Below, piece after piece: positions 14,853 through 23,957 of a DNA stretch of 64,000 nucleotides. Origin of the DNA: JAKPAM01 sp047601745 (lineage in GTDB: Bacteria > Pseudomonadota > Gammaproteobacteria > Burkholderiales > Burkholderiaceae_E); NCBI GenBank assembly GCA_047601745.1, contig JASGIS010000001.1, forward strand, positions 1,612,001 to 1,676,000, read 5' to 3'. The position numbers and the translations under genes were made by a program. Numbering within the stretch: position 1 is the stretch's first letter; each line of letters opens with the position of its first letter. Under the pieces are notes generated by a model. That model saw only the letters and a list, made by a program, of their open reading frames with translations, made no database searches and was not told the origin of the DNA.

Positions 14853-16622
14853 ATGAAATACAACAGCGGCAATTTCTACGCCTTCGTCCGCCCCCGCAAG
14901 CCCGCGGGCGTGGACGGCAAGACCGCCTGGTTCGTCGGCTCCGGCCTGGCGGCGCTTTCGGGTGCGGCTTTTCTGGTTCGCGACGGGCAGATGGCCGGCG
15001 ACAGGATCACCATCCTCGAACGCCTCGCCCTGCCGGGCGGTGCGCTGGATGGCATGGACGAACCGGAAAAAGGCTTCGTGGTGCGCGGCGGACGCGAAAT
15101 GGAAGACCATTTCGAATGCCTGTGGGATCTGTACCGTTCGATCCCTTCGCTGGAGATCGAGGGTGCCAGCGTGCTCGACGAGTTCTTCTGGCTCAACGAG
15201 GATGACCCCAACCAATCGCTGCAGCGCGTCACCGAGAATCGGGGCCAGGACGCGCAGACCAATAACCGGTTCGCGCTGTCCGACAAGGCCCAGAAGGAGA
15301 TGATCAAGGTTTTCTTTGCCACCCGCGAGGGCATGGAGAACAAGCGCATCGATGAGGTGTTCAGTCGGGAGTTCCTCGACAGCAACTTCTGGCTCTACTG
15401 GCGCACCATGTTCGCGTTCGAGGAGTGGCATTCGGCGCTGGAGATGAAGCTCTATCTGCATCGCTTCATCCACCACATCGGCGGGCTGCCGGATCTGTCG
15501 GCATTGAAGTTCACCAAGTACAACCAGTACGAATCGCTGGTGCTGCCGCTGGTCAAATGGTTGCAGGACCATGGTGTGAACTTCCGCTACGACATCGAAG
15601 TGACGGATGTGGATTTCGACATCCGGCCGGGTCGCAAGCAGGCCACCCGCATCCACTGGAAAGAGCATGGCGTCGAGGGGGGCGTGGATCTCGGCCCGGA
15701 TGATCTGGTGTTCATGACCATCGGCTCGCTGACCGAGAATTCGGACAATGGCGACCACCACACGCCTGCGAAGCTGAACGAAGGCCCGGCCCCGGCCTGG
15801 GATCTGTGGCGCCGCATCGCGGCGAAGGACCCGGCCTTCGGGCGCCCGGACGTGTTCGGCGCACACATTCCCGAAACCAAGTGGGAGTCGGCGACGGTCA
15901 CCACACTGGACGCGCGCATCCCCGCATATATCCGGAAGATCGCCAAGCGCGACCCGTTCAGCGGCAAGGTGGTCACCGGCGGCGTGGTGACGGCCAGAGA
16001 TTCGAGCTGGCTGCTGAGCTGGACCGTCAACCGGCAGCCGCATTTCAAGAAGCAGCCCAAGGATCAGATCGTCGCCTGGGTTTATTCGCTGTTCGTCGAT
16101 GTGCCGGGCGATTACGTCAAGAAGCCGATGCAGGAGTGCAGTGGCGAGGAGATCACCCGGGAATGGCTCTACCACATGGGTGTGCCGGTCGAGAAAATTC
16201 CCGAACTCGCCGCCACCGGGGCCAGGACCGTGCCGGTGATGATGCCCTACGTGACCTCCTTCTTCATGCCGCGCCAAGCGGGCGACCGGCCTGACGTGGT
16301 GCCCGAGGGCGCGGTCAACTTCGCCTTCATCGGCCAGTTCGCCGAATCCAGGCAACGCGACTGCATCTTCACCACCGAATACTCGGTGCGCACGCCGATG
16401 GAGGCGGTCTACACGCTGCTGAACGTCGAACGCGCGGTGCCGGAGGTCTATAACTCCACCTACGACATCCGCAAGCTGCTGGCCGCCACCGGCCGCCTGC
16501 GAGACGGCAAGGAACTCGACCTGCCCGGACCGGCCTTCATCCAGAAGCTGTTGCTGCGCCGGATCGAGGACACGCAGATCGGTGAACTGCTCAAGGAGTT
16601 CCACCTGGTTCGCGACGAATGA
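14853..16622 (+). CDS. ohyA: Oleate hydratase
   Basis: A 589-residue FAD-dependent hydratase that adds water to the cis-9 double bond of unsaturated fatty acids (oleate to 10-hydroxystearate). The N-terminus carries the FAD-binding AWFVGSGLAALSGAAFLVRDG, followed by ITILERLALPGGALDG and the family signature GFVVRGGREMEDHFECLWDL. Later blocks (GTRTVPVMMPYVTSFFMPR-like, FAFIGQFAES, IFTTEYSVRTPMEAVYTLL) are full length. AGGAGATTCGC precedes the ATG. The gene stands alone between cassette relics. It could detoxify exogenous unsaturated fatty acids or feed the lipid catabolism encoded further right. No frameshift is seen. Confidence 0.95.
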   Translation: MKYNSGNFYAFVRPRKPAGVDGKTAWFVGSGLAALSGAAFLVRDGQMAGDRITILERLALPGGALDGMDEPEKGFVVRGGREMEDHFECLWDLYRSIPSLEIEGASVLDEFFWLNEDDPNQSLQRVTENRGQDAQTNNRFALSDKAQKEMIKVFFATREGMENKRIDEVFSREFLDSNFWLYWRTMFAFEEWHSALEMKLYLHRFIHHIGGLPDLSALKFTKYNQYESLVLPLVKWLQDHGVNFRYDIEVTDVDFDIRPGRKQATRIHWKEHGVEGGVDLGPDDLVFMTIGSLTENSDNGDHHTPAKLNEGPAPAWDLWRRIAAKDPAFGRPDVFGAHIPETKWESATVTTLDARIPAYIRKIAKRDPFSGKVVTGGVVTARDSSWLLSWTVNRQPHFKKQPKDQIVAWVYSLFVDVPGDYVKKPMQECSGEEITREWLYHMGVPVEKIPELAATGARTVPVMMPYVTSFFMPRQAGDRPDVVPEGAVNFAFIGQFAESRQRDCIFTTEYSVRTPMEAVYTLLNVERAVPEVYNSTYDIRKLLAATGRLRDGKELDLPGPAFIQKLLLRRIEDTQIGELLKEFHLVRDE

Positions 16623-16857
16623 GAACTCTCGGGGTAGAGTGCTGTTCGCTCCGCCCCTTCGCGCCCATTCTGTCCCGGCGGGCGCTTGCGGTTCGGGTCG
16701 CGACGGACACGGTTGCTCCGTAATTCGGACGCGGCCTAAGCGTTTCCGGTCGCGTCTCATTGCTGCCGGAAATCCGGAAGCATGAAAGAACGCTCTTCGG
16801 GCAGGCCACCCCTGACATGCCGCTCCAACAGAAAGTTGAGATTCATCGCCGGATATC

Positions 16858-17838
16858 ATGACCATTCATCGTCGTCTAACCGCTGCGCTTCTTCTGGTCA
16901 TAGGCGGACTGCTCGCCGCCATGGTGGCGGCCATCGCCTTGGGTGGGCCTACGCCGCCCGTCGCGATGGCGAGCATCAATGATCCTTTCAAATCCGTGAA
17001 GTTCGAGGGCCTTCCCCCTCTACTAACCTTCCGCGCCACCGACGGACAAAGCCTGAGTTATCGAACGTATTCGCCGCAGGGAGACGCGAAGGGAAGCGTC
17101 ACCTTGGTTCATGGGTCTTCCGCGAGCAGCGAAAGCATGCATCCGCTGGCCAAGGCCCTGTCCGATGCCGGATACCGTGTCTTCGCACTCGATGTGCGTG
17201 GCCATGGAAAGTCGGGTAGCAAGGGACACATCGACTACGTCGGTCAACTCGAGCTGGACATGGCGGATTTCGTCCACGCCGTTCGGCCGCCGCAGCCATC
17301 GACGCTCGCCGGCTTTTCCGCTGGAGGCGGCTTCGTCCTGCGGTTCGCCGGCAGCGAGTACCAGCCGCTCTTCGGTAGCTACCTGCTGCTCGCGCCGTTC
17401 ATCGGTCAGGACGCACCGAACCAAAGGCCTCACAGCGGTGGCTGGGTGAACGTGGGCATTCCGCGTTTCATCGGGCTCTCCATCCTGAACGGCCTCGGTG
17501 TTCGCTCGTTCAACCATTTGCCCGTTGCCGCATTCGCCGTCAACGATCAGGCGAGATCATTCCTGACGCCGGAGTACGACTTCAATCTGGCGATGAACTT
17601 TCGGCCTCAGCGAGACTATCGCTCGAACATCGGTCGAGTCACCACGCCCAGCGCCATCGTGGCAGGCACGGCAGACGAGGCATTTCATTCGGATCGGCTG
17701 GAGGAAATCGTCCGTTCAGGAGGAAAGGAGTGGCCGATCGACTTGGTCGCGAACATCGGTCATATCCCGTTGACGCTCGACCCTGCGGCAATCGGAGTGA
17801 TCGTGCGTCGTGTGCAAATTCTGCAGCACGGGATCTGA
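16858..17838 (+). CDS. Membrane-anchored alpha/beta hydrolase (serine lipase/esterase type)
   Basis: This 326-residue protein starts with a transmembrane anchor or uncleaved signal (LLLVIGGLLAAMVAAIALGG, about 11-30), so the catalytic part is probably periplasmic. The alpha/beta hydrolase core has an oxyanion loop LVHGSS (83-88), RGHGKSG (114-120), the nucleophile elbow GFSAGG with Ser154, an acid in GTADEAF (near 273) and His in NIGHIPL (near 302). It resembles the monoglyceride lipase/lysophospholipase branch. The neighbouring oleate hydratase makes lipid or fatty-acid ester substrates plausible. The stop overlaps an attC-like R'' box. The 230 bases upstream contain no gene. Confidence 0.85.
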   Translation: MTIHRRLTAALLLVIGGLLAAMVAAIALGGPTPPVAMASINDPFKSVKFEGLPPLLTFRATDGQSLSYRTYSPQGDAKGSVTLVHGSSASSESMHPLAKALSDAGYRVFALDVRGHGKSGSKGHIDYVGQLELDMADFVHAVRPPQPSTLAGFSAGGGFVLRFAGSEYQPLFGSYLLLAPFIGQDAPNQRPHSGGWVNVGIPRFIGLSILNGLGVRSFNHLPVAAFAVNDQARSFLTPEYDFNLAMNFRPQRDYRSNIGRVTTPSAIVAGTADEAFHSDRLEEIVRSGGKEWPIDLVANIGHIPLTLDPAAIGVIVRRVQILQHGI

Positions 17839-17856
17839 CTTATTTCTGCAACGGAA
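17833..17856 (+). other. attC left-end relic
   Basis: ATCTGACTTATTTCTGCAAC begins at the stop codon of the hydrolase gene and aligns with the left arms of the local attC family (TAACTGGTCACTGCAACGG). The right arm is lost. A GCTAGGG at 18076-18082, 11 bases before the next gene, may be the decayed R' box. The sequence between 17857 and 18075 shows no gene. Confidence 0.45.
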
Positions 17857-18092
17857 AATTTGCACGGCGGACCGGCCGCTGTCGCAGCCGGTTCACTGCA
17901 TAAATCACAGCTTCTAACCAATCAAGAGAGAGTAAGCAGAAGGGGGTGAGAGATCTTGCGAAAATAATACGATTGCGACAATAAGTTGCGCAGCAGTAAT
18001 ATTTCCACGAGCCCATATTGACTAACCAGCCTCGTGGGCCTGTCGCCACGCCGATGATTGCGGACTATCTCAAACGCTAGGGGTTCTGTCTG

Positions 18093-18518
18093 ATGAGGCA
18101 ATTTGTTTTCGTATTCGGAACGCTGAAAGAAGGTTTCCCAAACTTCTCTACGAATAAGGGAAAAAGACTGCCTGGCCTGTTTTTGACCAAGGAGCGGTAT
18201 CCGTTCTATCTCGTAGGAGAGCGTTATTAACCATGGCTGATCAATCTGCCTGGTGAGGGAGAACGAATCCTCGGTCAGGTTTTCGAGGTCGATCAGGCTA
18301 CGCTCGATGCGATGGACAAGCTGGAACGGATCACGGAACCAGATGGCTATCGCAGAATCGTGGTTGAAGTCGAGTCCAGCGGGACGGGAGAGGCGGAGGT
18401 CGTTTCTGCTTTTGCATACCTGAAGCAAGCGCAGCACTATGTGGCTACCGAGGTTCGCTTAGGGCCAATCAACGAGTACACGCTAGAGCATGCAGCACTC
18501 TATCGTCAGCGAGGCTAA
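18093..18518 (+). pseudogene. Gamma-glutamylcyclotransferase-like (GGCT/AIG2) gene with internal stop
   Basis: Reading through one TAA at 18228-18230 gives a 141-residue GGCT-fold protein: VFVFGTLKEGFPN (the FGTL substrate loop), PFYLVGERY, then GQVFEVDQATLDAMDKLERI, where Glu in KLERI corresponds to the catalytic acid. Members cleave or rearrange gamma-glutamyl amines or peptides. The frame is otherwise perfectly open on both sides of the TAA, so this is a single nonsense change (or a sequencing error), not general decay. It lies in the degenerate right end of the cassette array. Confidence 0.75.
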
Positions 18519-18580
18519 CCCTGTTTCATCGAGAGGGTATCGTCCGTCAAGCCAGTGGGCTGATTCTCCTGTCAAACGCC

Positions 18581-19102
18581 ATGCCCCATAGTCTTCGAAT
18601 TCGAACCGGTCGATTGAAAGACGCTGATCTTCTTTCGGTGCTTGCAACCCAGGTTTGGCTGCACACGTATGCCACCAACGGCGTTACCGGCGAGATGGCT
18701 CGCTACCTCTTGTCAGAGCATTCACCGGCGCGCTATCTTGCATTGCTTAGGGAGCGGTCAGCCTGCATCATCGTGGCCGAAGGCGATGGTGGAGTGATCG
18801 GATTCGCGGTCGTTAAGTTTGGCGTTCAGTGTTCGACCGGAGCGAAATCAGCGGCGGAACTGCAGACGCTCTACGTCCAAGAGCATTTCATCGGTCGGGG
18901 TATCGGGAAGGCGCTACTCCAAGCTTCGGAGTCTCGGGCTCGCGAACAATCGAACAGCGCTTTGTGGCTGACCGTCAACGTCGAGAATGCCAGGGCCATC
19001 GCTTTTTATGCGCATATGGGCTACTCAAGGATTGGGACCACTCACTTTATCTTAGGAGGGGAGCGTCATGAGAACCATGTACTCATCGGCGGTGACGCCT
19101 GA
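18581..19102 (+). CDS. GNAT-family N-acetyltransferase
   Basis: A 173-residue GNAT acetyltransferase. The acetyl-CoA binding segment is clear: AELQTLYVQEHFIGRGIGKALL (Q/R-x-x-G-x-G/A in GRGIGKA), followed by ALWLTVNVENARAIAFYAHMGY, the conserved beta5-alpha4 region. The N-terminal RIRTGRLKDADLLSVLATQVWLHTY matches acetyltransferases near the RimI/polyamine type, but the substrate is not predictable. Its stop is four bases after the start of a good attC, so this is a cassette gene. GNATs are common cassette cargo. Confidence 0.88.
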   Translation: MPHSLRIRTGRLKDADLLSVLATQVWLHTYATNGVTGEMARYLLSEHSPARYLALLRERSACIIVAEGDGGVIGFAVVKFGVQCSTGAKSAAELQTLYVQEHFIGRGIGKALLQASESRAREQSNSALWLTVNVENARAIAFYAHMGYSRIGTTHFILGGERHENHVLIGGDA

Positions 19103-19195
19103 CAACTCGCTCCGTCTCGGGCACTTGACTCGTTCGACCGTCAGCTCCGAGGCTTGGCCGGTCGCGTCAACCCTTGCTGAATGCCGACGCTAGGC
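19097..19195 (+). other. attC recombination site (last clear site of the first array)
   Basis: GCCTGAC (19097-19103) overlaps the stop of the GNAT gene, and GCTAGGC (one change from GTTAGGC) lies at 19189-19195. The arms GGGCACTTGACTCG and GTCGCGTCAACCCTTGCTGAA match the local family. Length is 99 bases. Right of it, genes lose the cassette layout. Confidence 0.8.
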
Positions 19196-19238
19196 CGCGC
19201 AACCCGTCTTTGTTCCCCTTCAACCACCGGAGAAACCC

Positions 19239-19625
19239 ATGCCAGGCCCCGCGAGAACCGGCGTCCTCTTCTACGCCAAGAGCCTGTCGACGGTCTCGGC
19301 CTTCTACGAGCGGATCCTCGGCGCCACGGTGCTCCATTCGGACGAAGATCACCGAGTTCTTCAGTCGCCCGACGTTCAACTCATCATCCACGCGATTCCG
19401 CAGCAATATGCGAGCGCTATCGTCATCGAGATTCCTCCGGTGCCGCGCGAAGAACAGGCGATCAAGCCGTTCTTCACGGTCGAGAGTCTCGCTGCAGCCG
19501 AATCCCTCGTCGAGCAGTGCGGTGGAAAGCTGTGCGGTCCCATCTGGCCGGGCCCGGGCATGCGGGTGCGCAACGTCTGCGACCCCGAGGGTAACATCGT
19601 GCATCTGCGTGAGATGATTGCCTGA
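19239..19625 (+). CDS. VOC (glyoxalase/bleomycin resistance) family protein
   Basis: A 128-residue protein with the beta-alpha-beta-beta-beta repeats of the vicinal oxygen chelate fold: N-terminal TGVLFYAKSLSTVSAFYERILG, middle HRVLQSPDVQLIIHAIP, and C-terminal NVCDPEGNIVHLRE, where the last Glu is the usual metal ligand. The position of the first ligand is occupied by Tyr/Phe, so metal binding may be incomplete. The function could be binding or detoxification of a small compound. ACCGGAGAAACCC precedes the ATG. The next gene follows within 6 bases and is probably co-transcribed. Confidence 0.8.
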   Translation: MPGPARTGVLFYAKSLSTVSAFYERILGATVLHSDEDHRVLQSPDVQLIIHAIPQQYASAIVIEIPPVPREEQAIKPFFTVESLAAAESLVEQCGGKLCGPIWPGPGMRVRNVCDPEGNIVHLREMIA

Positions 19626-19630
19626 CCAGC

Positions 19631-20029
19631 ATGCGGCTCCTGCCCATCCGACTTCCTCCAGGCGTTGACCTGCGTCGTGCCCTGCAAGACGGCCTGCGGA
19701 GCCTGAACACGGATTCGGCCTTCGTCGTCTCGGGCATCGGCAGCCTGGTCGAAGCCCGTATCCGTTACGCCGGTGAATCCGAAGAAGCCGTGCTTGCGGG
19801 CCCGTTGGAGATCCTGAGCCTGTCAGGGAGTCTCAGCCCCTCGGGCGCGCACCTGCACATGTCCGTTTCCGATGCATCGGGTCGCGTGCACGGTGGCCAC
19901 GTCGGCCATCGCAATACGATCAGGACGACGGCCGAGGTGCTGCTGGCGCTCCTGCCGGACGGATCGCTCACGCGTGAACATGACGCGAGAACCGGGTTCG
20001 ACGAACTGGTTGTCCGCCCTCGGGACTGA
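19631..20029 (+). CDS. PPC (DUF296) domain protein
   Basis: This 132-residue single-domain protein matches the PPC/DUF296 fold: RLPPGVDLRRALQDGLRS, GIGSLVEARIRYAG, and the signature LEILSLSGSLSPSGAHLHMSV followed by GGHVGHRNTIRTTAEVLLALL. In plants this domain drives AT-hook protein trimerisation; bacterial stand-alone members form trimers of unknown role, some binding metal or cofactors. It starts 6 bases after the VOC gene, so the two form a small operon. Full length for the family. Confidence 0.88.
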   Translation: MRLLPIRLPPGVDLRRALQDGLRSLNTDSAFVVSGIGSLVEARIRYAGESEEAVLAGPLEILSLSGSLSPSGAHLHMSVSDASGRVHGGHVGHRNTIRTTAEVLLALLPDGSLTREHDARTGFDELVVRPRD

Positions 20030-20041
20030 TGCGGACCCTGA

Positions 20042-21373
20042 CTAAGCGGTCGCGTCGGCTTCGTACAGGCGGACTGTGTTCTTGCCGGCCTTCTTCGCGC
20101 GATACAGCGCCTGGTCGGCGCATTTCAGCAGTCGATCGGCTTGCTGCCCGTGTTCCGGCCCGCAGGAGATGCCGATGCTCAGCCCGATGGAGATCCAGGC
20201 CGTATCGACGGCGAACGGCTGCGCTATCTCCGCAATCAGCCGTCGCGCCAGCGCCATCGCACCCACGCCATCCAGGCCGTTGGACAGCACCGTGAACTCG
20301 TCCCCGCCAAGGCGGAATACGCGATCCGATTCCCGTAGCGAAGCCTGTAGCCGCTCGGCGGTTTCGCGCAGTACCGTATCACCCACCGCGTGCCCGAGCG
20401 TGTCATTGACCTGTTTGAAACCATCCAGGTCCATGTAGAACAGCACGAATCGCTCGCCGCCCTGGCACGCTCGTTCGACGGCCAGATCCAGACTGGCGGA
20501 AAAGGACGCGCGATTCGGCAGTCCGGTCAGGGTGTCGATCTCCGCTAGATGCTTCAACTGCGCTTCCAACTGCTTGCGATGCCAGATGTTGCGTGCCGAG
20601 ACGACGTAGCCGTCCGGCCGGCCCGTGTTGCGATCCCGCGTCAGCCTGATCGAGGCTTCGAGCCATACCCAGGATCCGTTCTTGTGGCGCTGGCGCTGCT
20701 CGGTGCGGCCAGTCCCCAGGCGGCCGGCCCTTATCTCCTGCATCAGCAAGATGAACGGCGGTGCATCATCGGGATGGACCAATTCGATGGCCCTGCGTCC
20801 GACGAGCTCTTCCGGCGCGTAGCCGAGCAGATCCCTGATCGACGGCGACACGTACAGGCGGACGCCATCGAGATTACCCCTTATGATCGTGTCGGTCGCC
20901 GCCTCCGCCAGCAGTCTGAAATCGCCTTCCCGGCGCAACGCGCCCTGGGCCAGGTCGAACAACCGCAGCAACTCCTGCGCGAGCGCGGCGAGCTGCTCGA
21001 ACTGGCGCTGTTCGTTCGCGCCGAATGCCTTGCGCGAAGGGCCGAACAGGGAAAACCATCCGGCATCACCGTCACCGAAAGGGATGGAGGCTATCGGGCC
21101 GTCGTTCTCGACGGGCAAGCCCGCGCCACATGCCTCTGCATACTCCGCCTGTGTGTGCTCGGCCTGTACGGCCGACGCCGATCCGGCCGCATGCCAGACC
21201 TTGTTCGTGCCTCGAACCCGAATGGTCGCCGCCGTCGCACCGAACATCCGGCAAGCCACGCCGCACAGCAGATCGAAACGCAGACTCGACAGATCGATCG
21301 TCTCCGTGTCGGCTGCCGGCGCGAACGTGCCGGCATTGCCGTCGGGGCAGTGCACTGAAGCGTCAAGGGTCAT
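20042..21373 (-). CDS. Diguanylate cyclase with GAF-like and PAS domains
   Basis: This 443-residue protein has no membrane segments. Residues about 25-140 resemble a degenerate GAF sensor, 148-270 is a PAS domain with a PAC end (FRLLAEAATDTIIRGNLDG ... YVVSARNIWHRKQLE), and 280-440 is a GGDEF domain. The active site RLGGDEF is intact (356-360), and the product-inhibition site RESD lies five residues before it, so c-di-GMP synthesis with feedback control is expected. It converges with the PPC gene (12-base gap). The likely signal is a small molecule or redox cue sensed by the cytosolic domains; the ligand is unknown. Confidence 0.92.
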   Translation of the reverse strand: MTLDASVHCPDGNAGTFAPAADTETIDLSSLRFDLLCGVACRMFGATAATIRVRGTNKVWHAAGSASAVQAEHTQAEYAEACGAGLPVENDGPIASIPFGDGDAGWFSLFGPSRKAFGANEQRQFEQLAALAQELLRLFDLAQGALRREGDFRLLAEAATDTIIRGNLDGVRLYVSPSIRDLLGYAPEELVGRRAIELVHPDDAPPFILLMQEIRAGRLGTGRTEQRQRHKNGSWVWLEASIRLTRDRNTGRPDGYVVSARNIWHRKQLEAQLKHLAEIDTLTGLPNRASFSASLDLAVERACQGGERFVLFYMDLDGFKQVNDTLGHAVGDTVLRETAERLQASLRESDRVFRLGGDEFTVLSNGLDGVGAMALARRLIAEIAQPFAVDTAWISIGLSIGISCGPEHGQQADRLLKCADQALYRAKKAGKNTVRLYEADATA

Positions 21374-21771
21374 TTCCGGGATTCGTTGCTGCTGTTCGAG
21401 GATCTCGCACAGCAGAATTTATTTCGATCGGGAGGCGATCATTTTACGGAGAAGCGGCGGATTCGTATGCCAATGCCTGCAAATGCAGGTTCGAAGTGTC
21501 CGGTATCCATCGAACTGCATGGCATTACCCCCGTTGTTCGCCGATCCGGCTTTGCCGCCCGGGTGCTCGCCTCCGGACGGCAAAGCGACGTTCCGGCCGA
21601 CGTCATCGGTCGGGATTGCACCGTTGTTGGGCGGTCTGCGCGACAATCGCGGGACGTGCATAGCGTCGTCGGCGAGTATCCTGCCGCCGCGGCACTCCGA
21701 AAAACGGTCATCGAGCTTGTCGCGACCAGACAACGCTCACGCCATCCCGCAACGAGGGGCGACGATCCGCG
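21374..21771 (+). other. Intergenic region between divergent genes
   Basis: These 398 bases lie between the diguanylate cyclase (leftward) and the nucleotidyltransferase-family gene (rightward). Both promoters must be here. The ORFs that cross it are in shadow frames of the neighbours. I see no repeat, terminator or RNA gene. Confidence 0.5.
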
Positions 21772-22341
21772 ATGAAGGCAGACTTTCTGCGCGATATCTC
21801 GCTGAACCCGGCCAACGCGGCGATGCTCGCCCGCTGGGAATCTCTCGATGTCGATCTGCCGGGAGCCTGGCTCGTCGCCGGATGCCTGTTCCAGACGATC
21901 TGGAATCTGCGAGCCGGCCGTTCTCCCGCGTCCGGCATCAAGGACTACGACATCTTCTACTTCGATGCTTCGGATCCGAGCGAAGCCGGCGAGCGGAGAG
22001 CGCAGGCAATGGCGGACGCCGTCTTTTCCGACCTGGGAGTCACGATCGAGGTCGTGAACCAGGCACGAGTCCACGACTGGTATCCGGGTTACTTCGGTCG
22101 CCCCTACCCTGAACTCGGTTCGGTCGAGGATGGGATCAAGCGCTTTCTCGTCCTCGAGACATGCGTCGGCGTTCGCCCGGACCGGTGTTACGCTCCATTC
22201 GGTCTGGCCGGCATCTACGCCGGAACGCTTTCGCCCAATCCGCTCACGCCTTACCCCGAGCTGTTCGCCCGGAAGGTGGCCAGTTATCGTCGACGCTGGC
22301 CGTTCCTCGGCGAGTCGAGCGGCGCCTCCGATGGCGTCTGA
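21772..22341 (+). CDS. Nucleotidyltransferase-family protein (COG3575/NTP_transf_6)
   Basis: This 189-residue protein belongs to the family annotated as nucleotidyltransferase family protein (PF06042). Its signatures are VAGCLFQTIWNLRAGRSPASGIKDYDIFYFD, with the G...DYD-x-F metal-binding pattern of polymerase-beta-like folds, and later VEVVNQARVHDWYPGYFG and KRFLVLETCVGVR-like blocks. The two Asp in KDYDIFYFD are the likely catalytic metal ligands. No substrate is known for this family. The gene starts 400 bases after the divergent cyclase gene. Confidence 0.88.
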   Translation: MKADFLRDISLNPANAAMLARWESLDVDLPGAWLVAGCLFQTIWNLRAGRSPASGIKDYDIFYFDASDPSEAGERRAQAMADAVFSDLGVTIEVVNQARVHDWYPGYFGRPYPELGSVEDGIKRFLVLETCVGVRPDRCYAPFGLAGIYAGTLSPNPLTPYPELFARKVASYRRRWPFLGESSGASDGV

Positions 22342-22511
22342 TTTTCATCGCCGAACGCCGGCATCAGGAGCGCCAATGAAAATGCTCAGCGATATGCGAA
22401 GCCCGTCTAAGGTCATAGGCTGGGTCGGCGTTACCGGCAAGGTGCCGAAATTCTTTCCCATCGGCGCGCTGAAGTGGCCGTGATCGCGGCCCGACGCCGC
22501 GATCGGTCGCC

Positions 22512-23660
22512 CTACGCCGCCTCGCCGACCGGCAGCTCCCCGGCATCCTCGATCCGGTCGCGCCCCAGGCGCTTCGCGCGATAGAGCGCTTCGTCGGCCC
22601 GCTCCAGCAGTCGCTCGGGCGGCTCGCCGAGCGTCGCGCAGGCCATGCCGGCCGAAGCGGTGATGCGGAAATCGGCGGGCAGGCCTTCATAGGCGGCCGC
22701 TTGCAGCGCGGCGCGAATCCGTTCGAGCAGGATCCGCATGCTCGCGCAGTCGGTGTTCGGCGCCAGCAGCAGGAACTCCTCGCCTCCCCAGCGGGCGAGG
22801 ACGTCGCTCTCGCGGATCTCGGCGCGCGCGATGTCGGCGAAGCCGCGCAGGACCGTGTCACCCCGACCGTGGCCGTAGCTGTCGTTGACCTGCTTGAATC
22901 GGTCGAGGTCGATCAGCGCGATCGTGAACGGCTCCCCGCCTCGCGCCTGCCGCTCGATCTCGGCCGCCATCAGGCTCAGCATGTGGCGGCGGTTCGGCAG
23001 GCCGGTCAACGGGTCGAGGATGGCGATCTCCTCGATCCGGGCCAGCGCGTTTTCCAACTGCAGCCGCTGCGTCTTGAGCTGCCGGCGGATGTCGCCGAAG
23101 CGGGCGGACAGCAGGGCCGCGCTCGGCGTGATGGCGATCACGAACGCGAGATTGGCCAGGTCGACCCACAGATCCGCGTGCCTGAGCGGTCCCCGGTGAT
23201 GCAACCAGGCGATCGTGGCCGCGAGCGAGAGGATGCCGGTCAGCGTGACGCGCATCAGGCGCCGGCGGCTCAGCGTCAACGTGCCGAAGTTGATGACCAG
23301 GATCATCGGCAGCAGCACGCTCGATCGCCAGGCGCCGCATATCGCGTAGGCCCAGTCGATGACGATCAGGCCCCAGATGATCTGGATCTCGGTGAACGTC
23401 GCATCATGGAGGCGCAGGCCGATCCGGCTGCGGGCCAGCGCGAAGAATCCGACGCAGACGATCGCCAGCGTGATCGCCCAGGGCAGGTACAGCGATCCCG
23501 GGACGCCGCCGATCGACGTGCCCCAGGCCACGACCACGCCGCCGGTCAGGTAGGTCAGGAACGAGATGGCCGAATGCTGGACCCGTACCCGGCTGCGTTT
23601 TTCCCGGCCCAGCAGCCAATGCCAGCCGCCCGGTCCGGCCGTGTCGTCGGTCGGCGTCAT
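22512..23660 (-). CDS. Membrane-bound diguanylate cyclase
   Basis: The protein has about 382 residues from the ATG at 23660 (the open frame extends to 23861, but the extra 67 residues are low-complexity and lack a ribosome-binding site). The N-terminal half has six hydrophobic segments forming a membrane sensor (for example ISFLTYLTGGVVVAWG, YLPWAITLAIVCVGFFAL, WGLIVIDWAYAICGAW). A short linker helix leads to a GGDEF domain with GGEEF at about 292-296 and an RESD inhibition site upstream. All active-site residues are present, so it should make c-di-GMP in response to a membrane or periplasmic signal. Confidence 0.9.
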   Translation of the reverse strand: MTPTDDTAGPGGWHWLLGREKRSRVRVQHSAISFLTYLTGGVVVAWGTSIGGVPGSLYLPWAITLAIVCVGFFALARSRIGLRLHDATFTEIQIIWGLIVIDWAYAICGAWRSSVLLPMILVINFGTLTLSRRRLMRVTLTGILSLAATIAWLHHRGPLRHADLWVDLANLAFVIAITPSAALLSARFGDIRRQLKTQRLQLENALARIEEIAILDPLTGLPNRRHMLSLMAAEIERQARGGEPFTIALIDLDRFKQVNDSYGHGRGDTVLRGFADIARAEIRESDVLARWGGEEFLLLAPNTDCASMRILLERIRAALQAAAYEGLPADFRITASAGMACATLGEPPERLLERADEALYRAKRLGRDRIEDAGELPVGEAA

Positions 23661-23957
23661 CGAAGCCCCGGACACCGCCCGGAGCGCGGACGCCGCATCG
23701 GCGGCCGCGCGATCATCGCCGGCCTCCCGAACCGGGTCTGCCGAACGGGACGAGGGGGTGACGCGGATGACGTCGGGAGGTCTGGACACGTGGCCGGATG
23801 AAGGGAGCGAATCCGATATGACGTTACCAGCATTTGTCCATTGTCCCAACAAGACCGGCAAGACCGGACCGACGCCCGGTCATTGTTCGGTCGCCCGATC
23901 GTACGGCGATGATCGAAACCGGAACGCGAAGGGCCGGCAGAGGGGCCGCGGTGCCGC

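Noticed and set aside
14838..16865. 675-residue minus-strand ORF opposite oleate hydratase
   Set aside because: A GC-rich antisense shadow: the plus strand encodes a complete, family-typical enzyme, and the minus translation has no recognisable domain.
18512..18580. attC after the GGCT-type gene
   Set aside because: GGCTAAC overlaps the stop, but no left arm of the local family and no R' box follow before the GNAT start.
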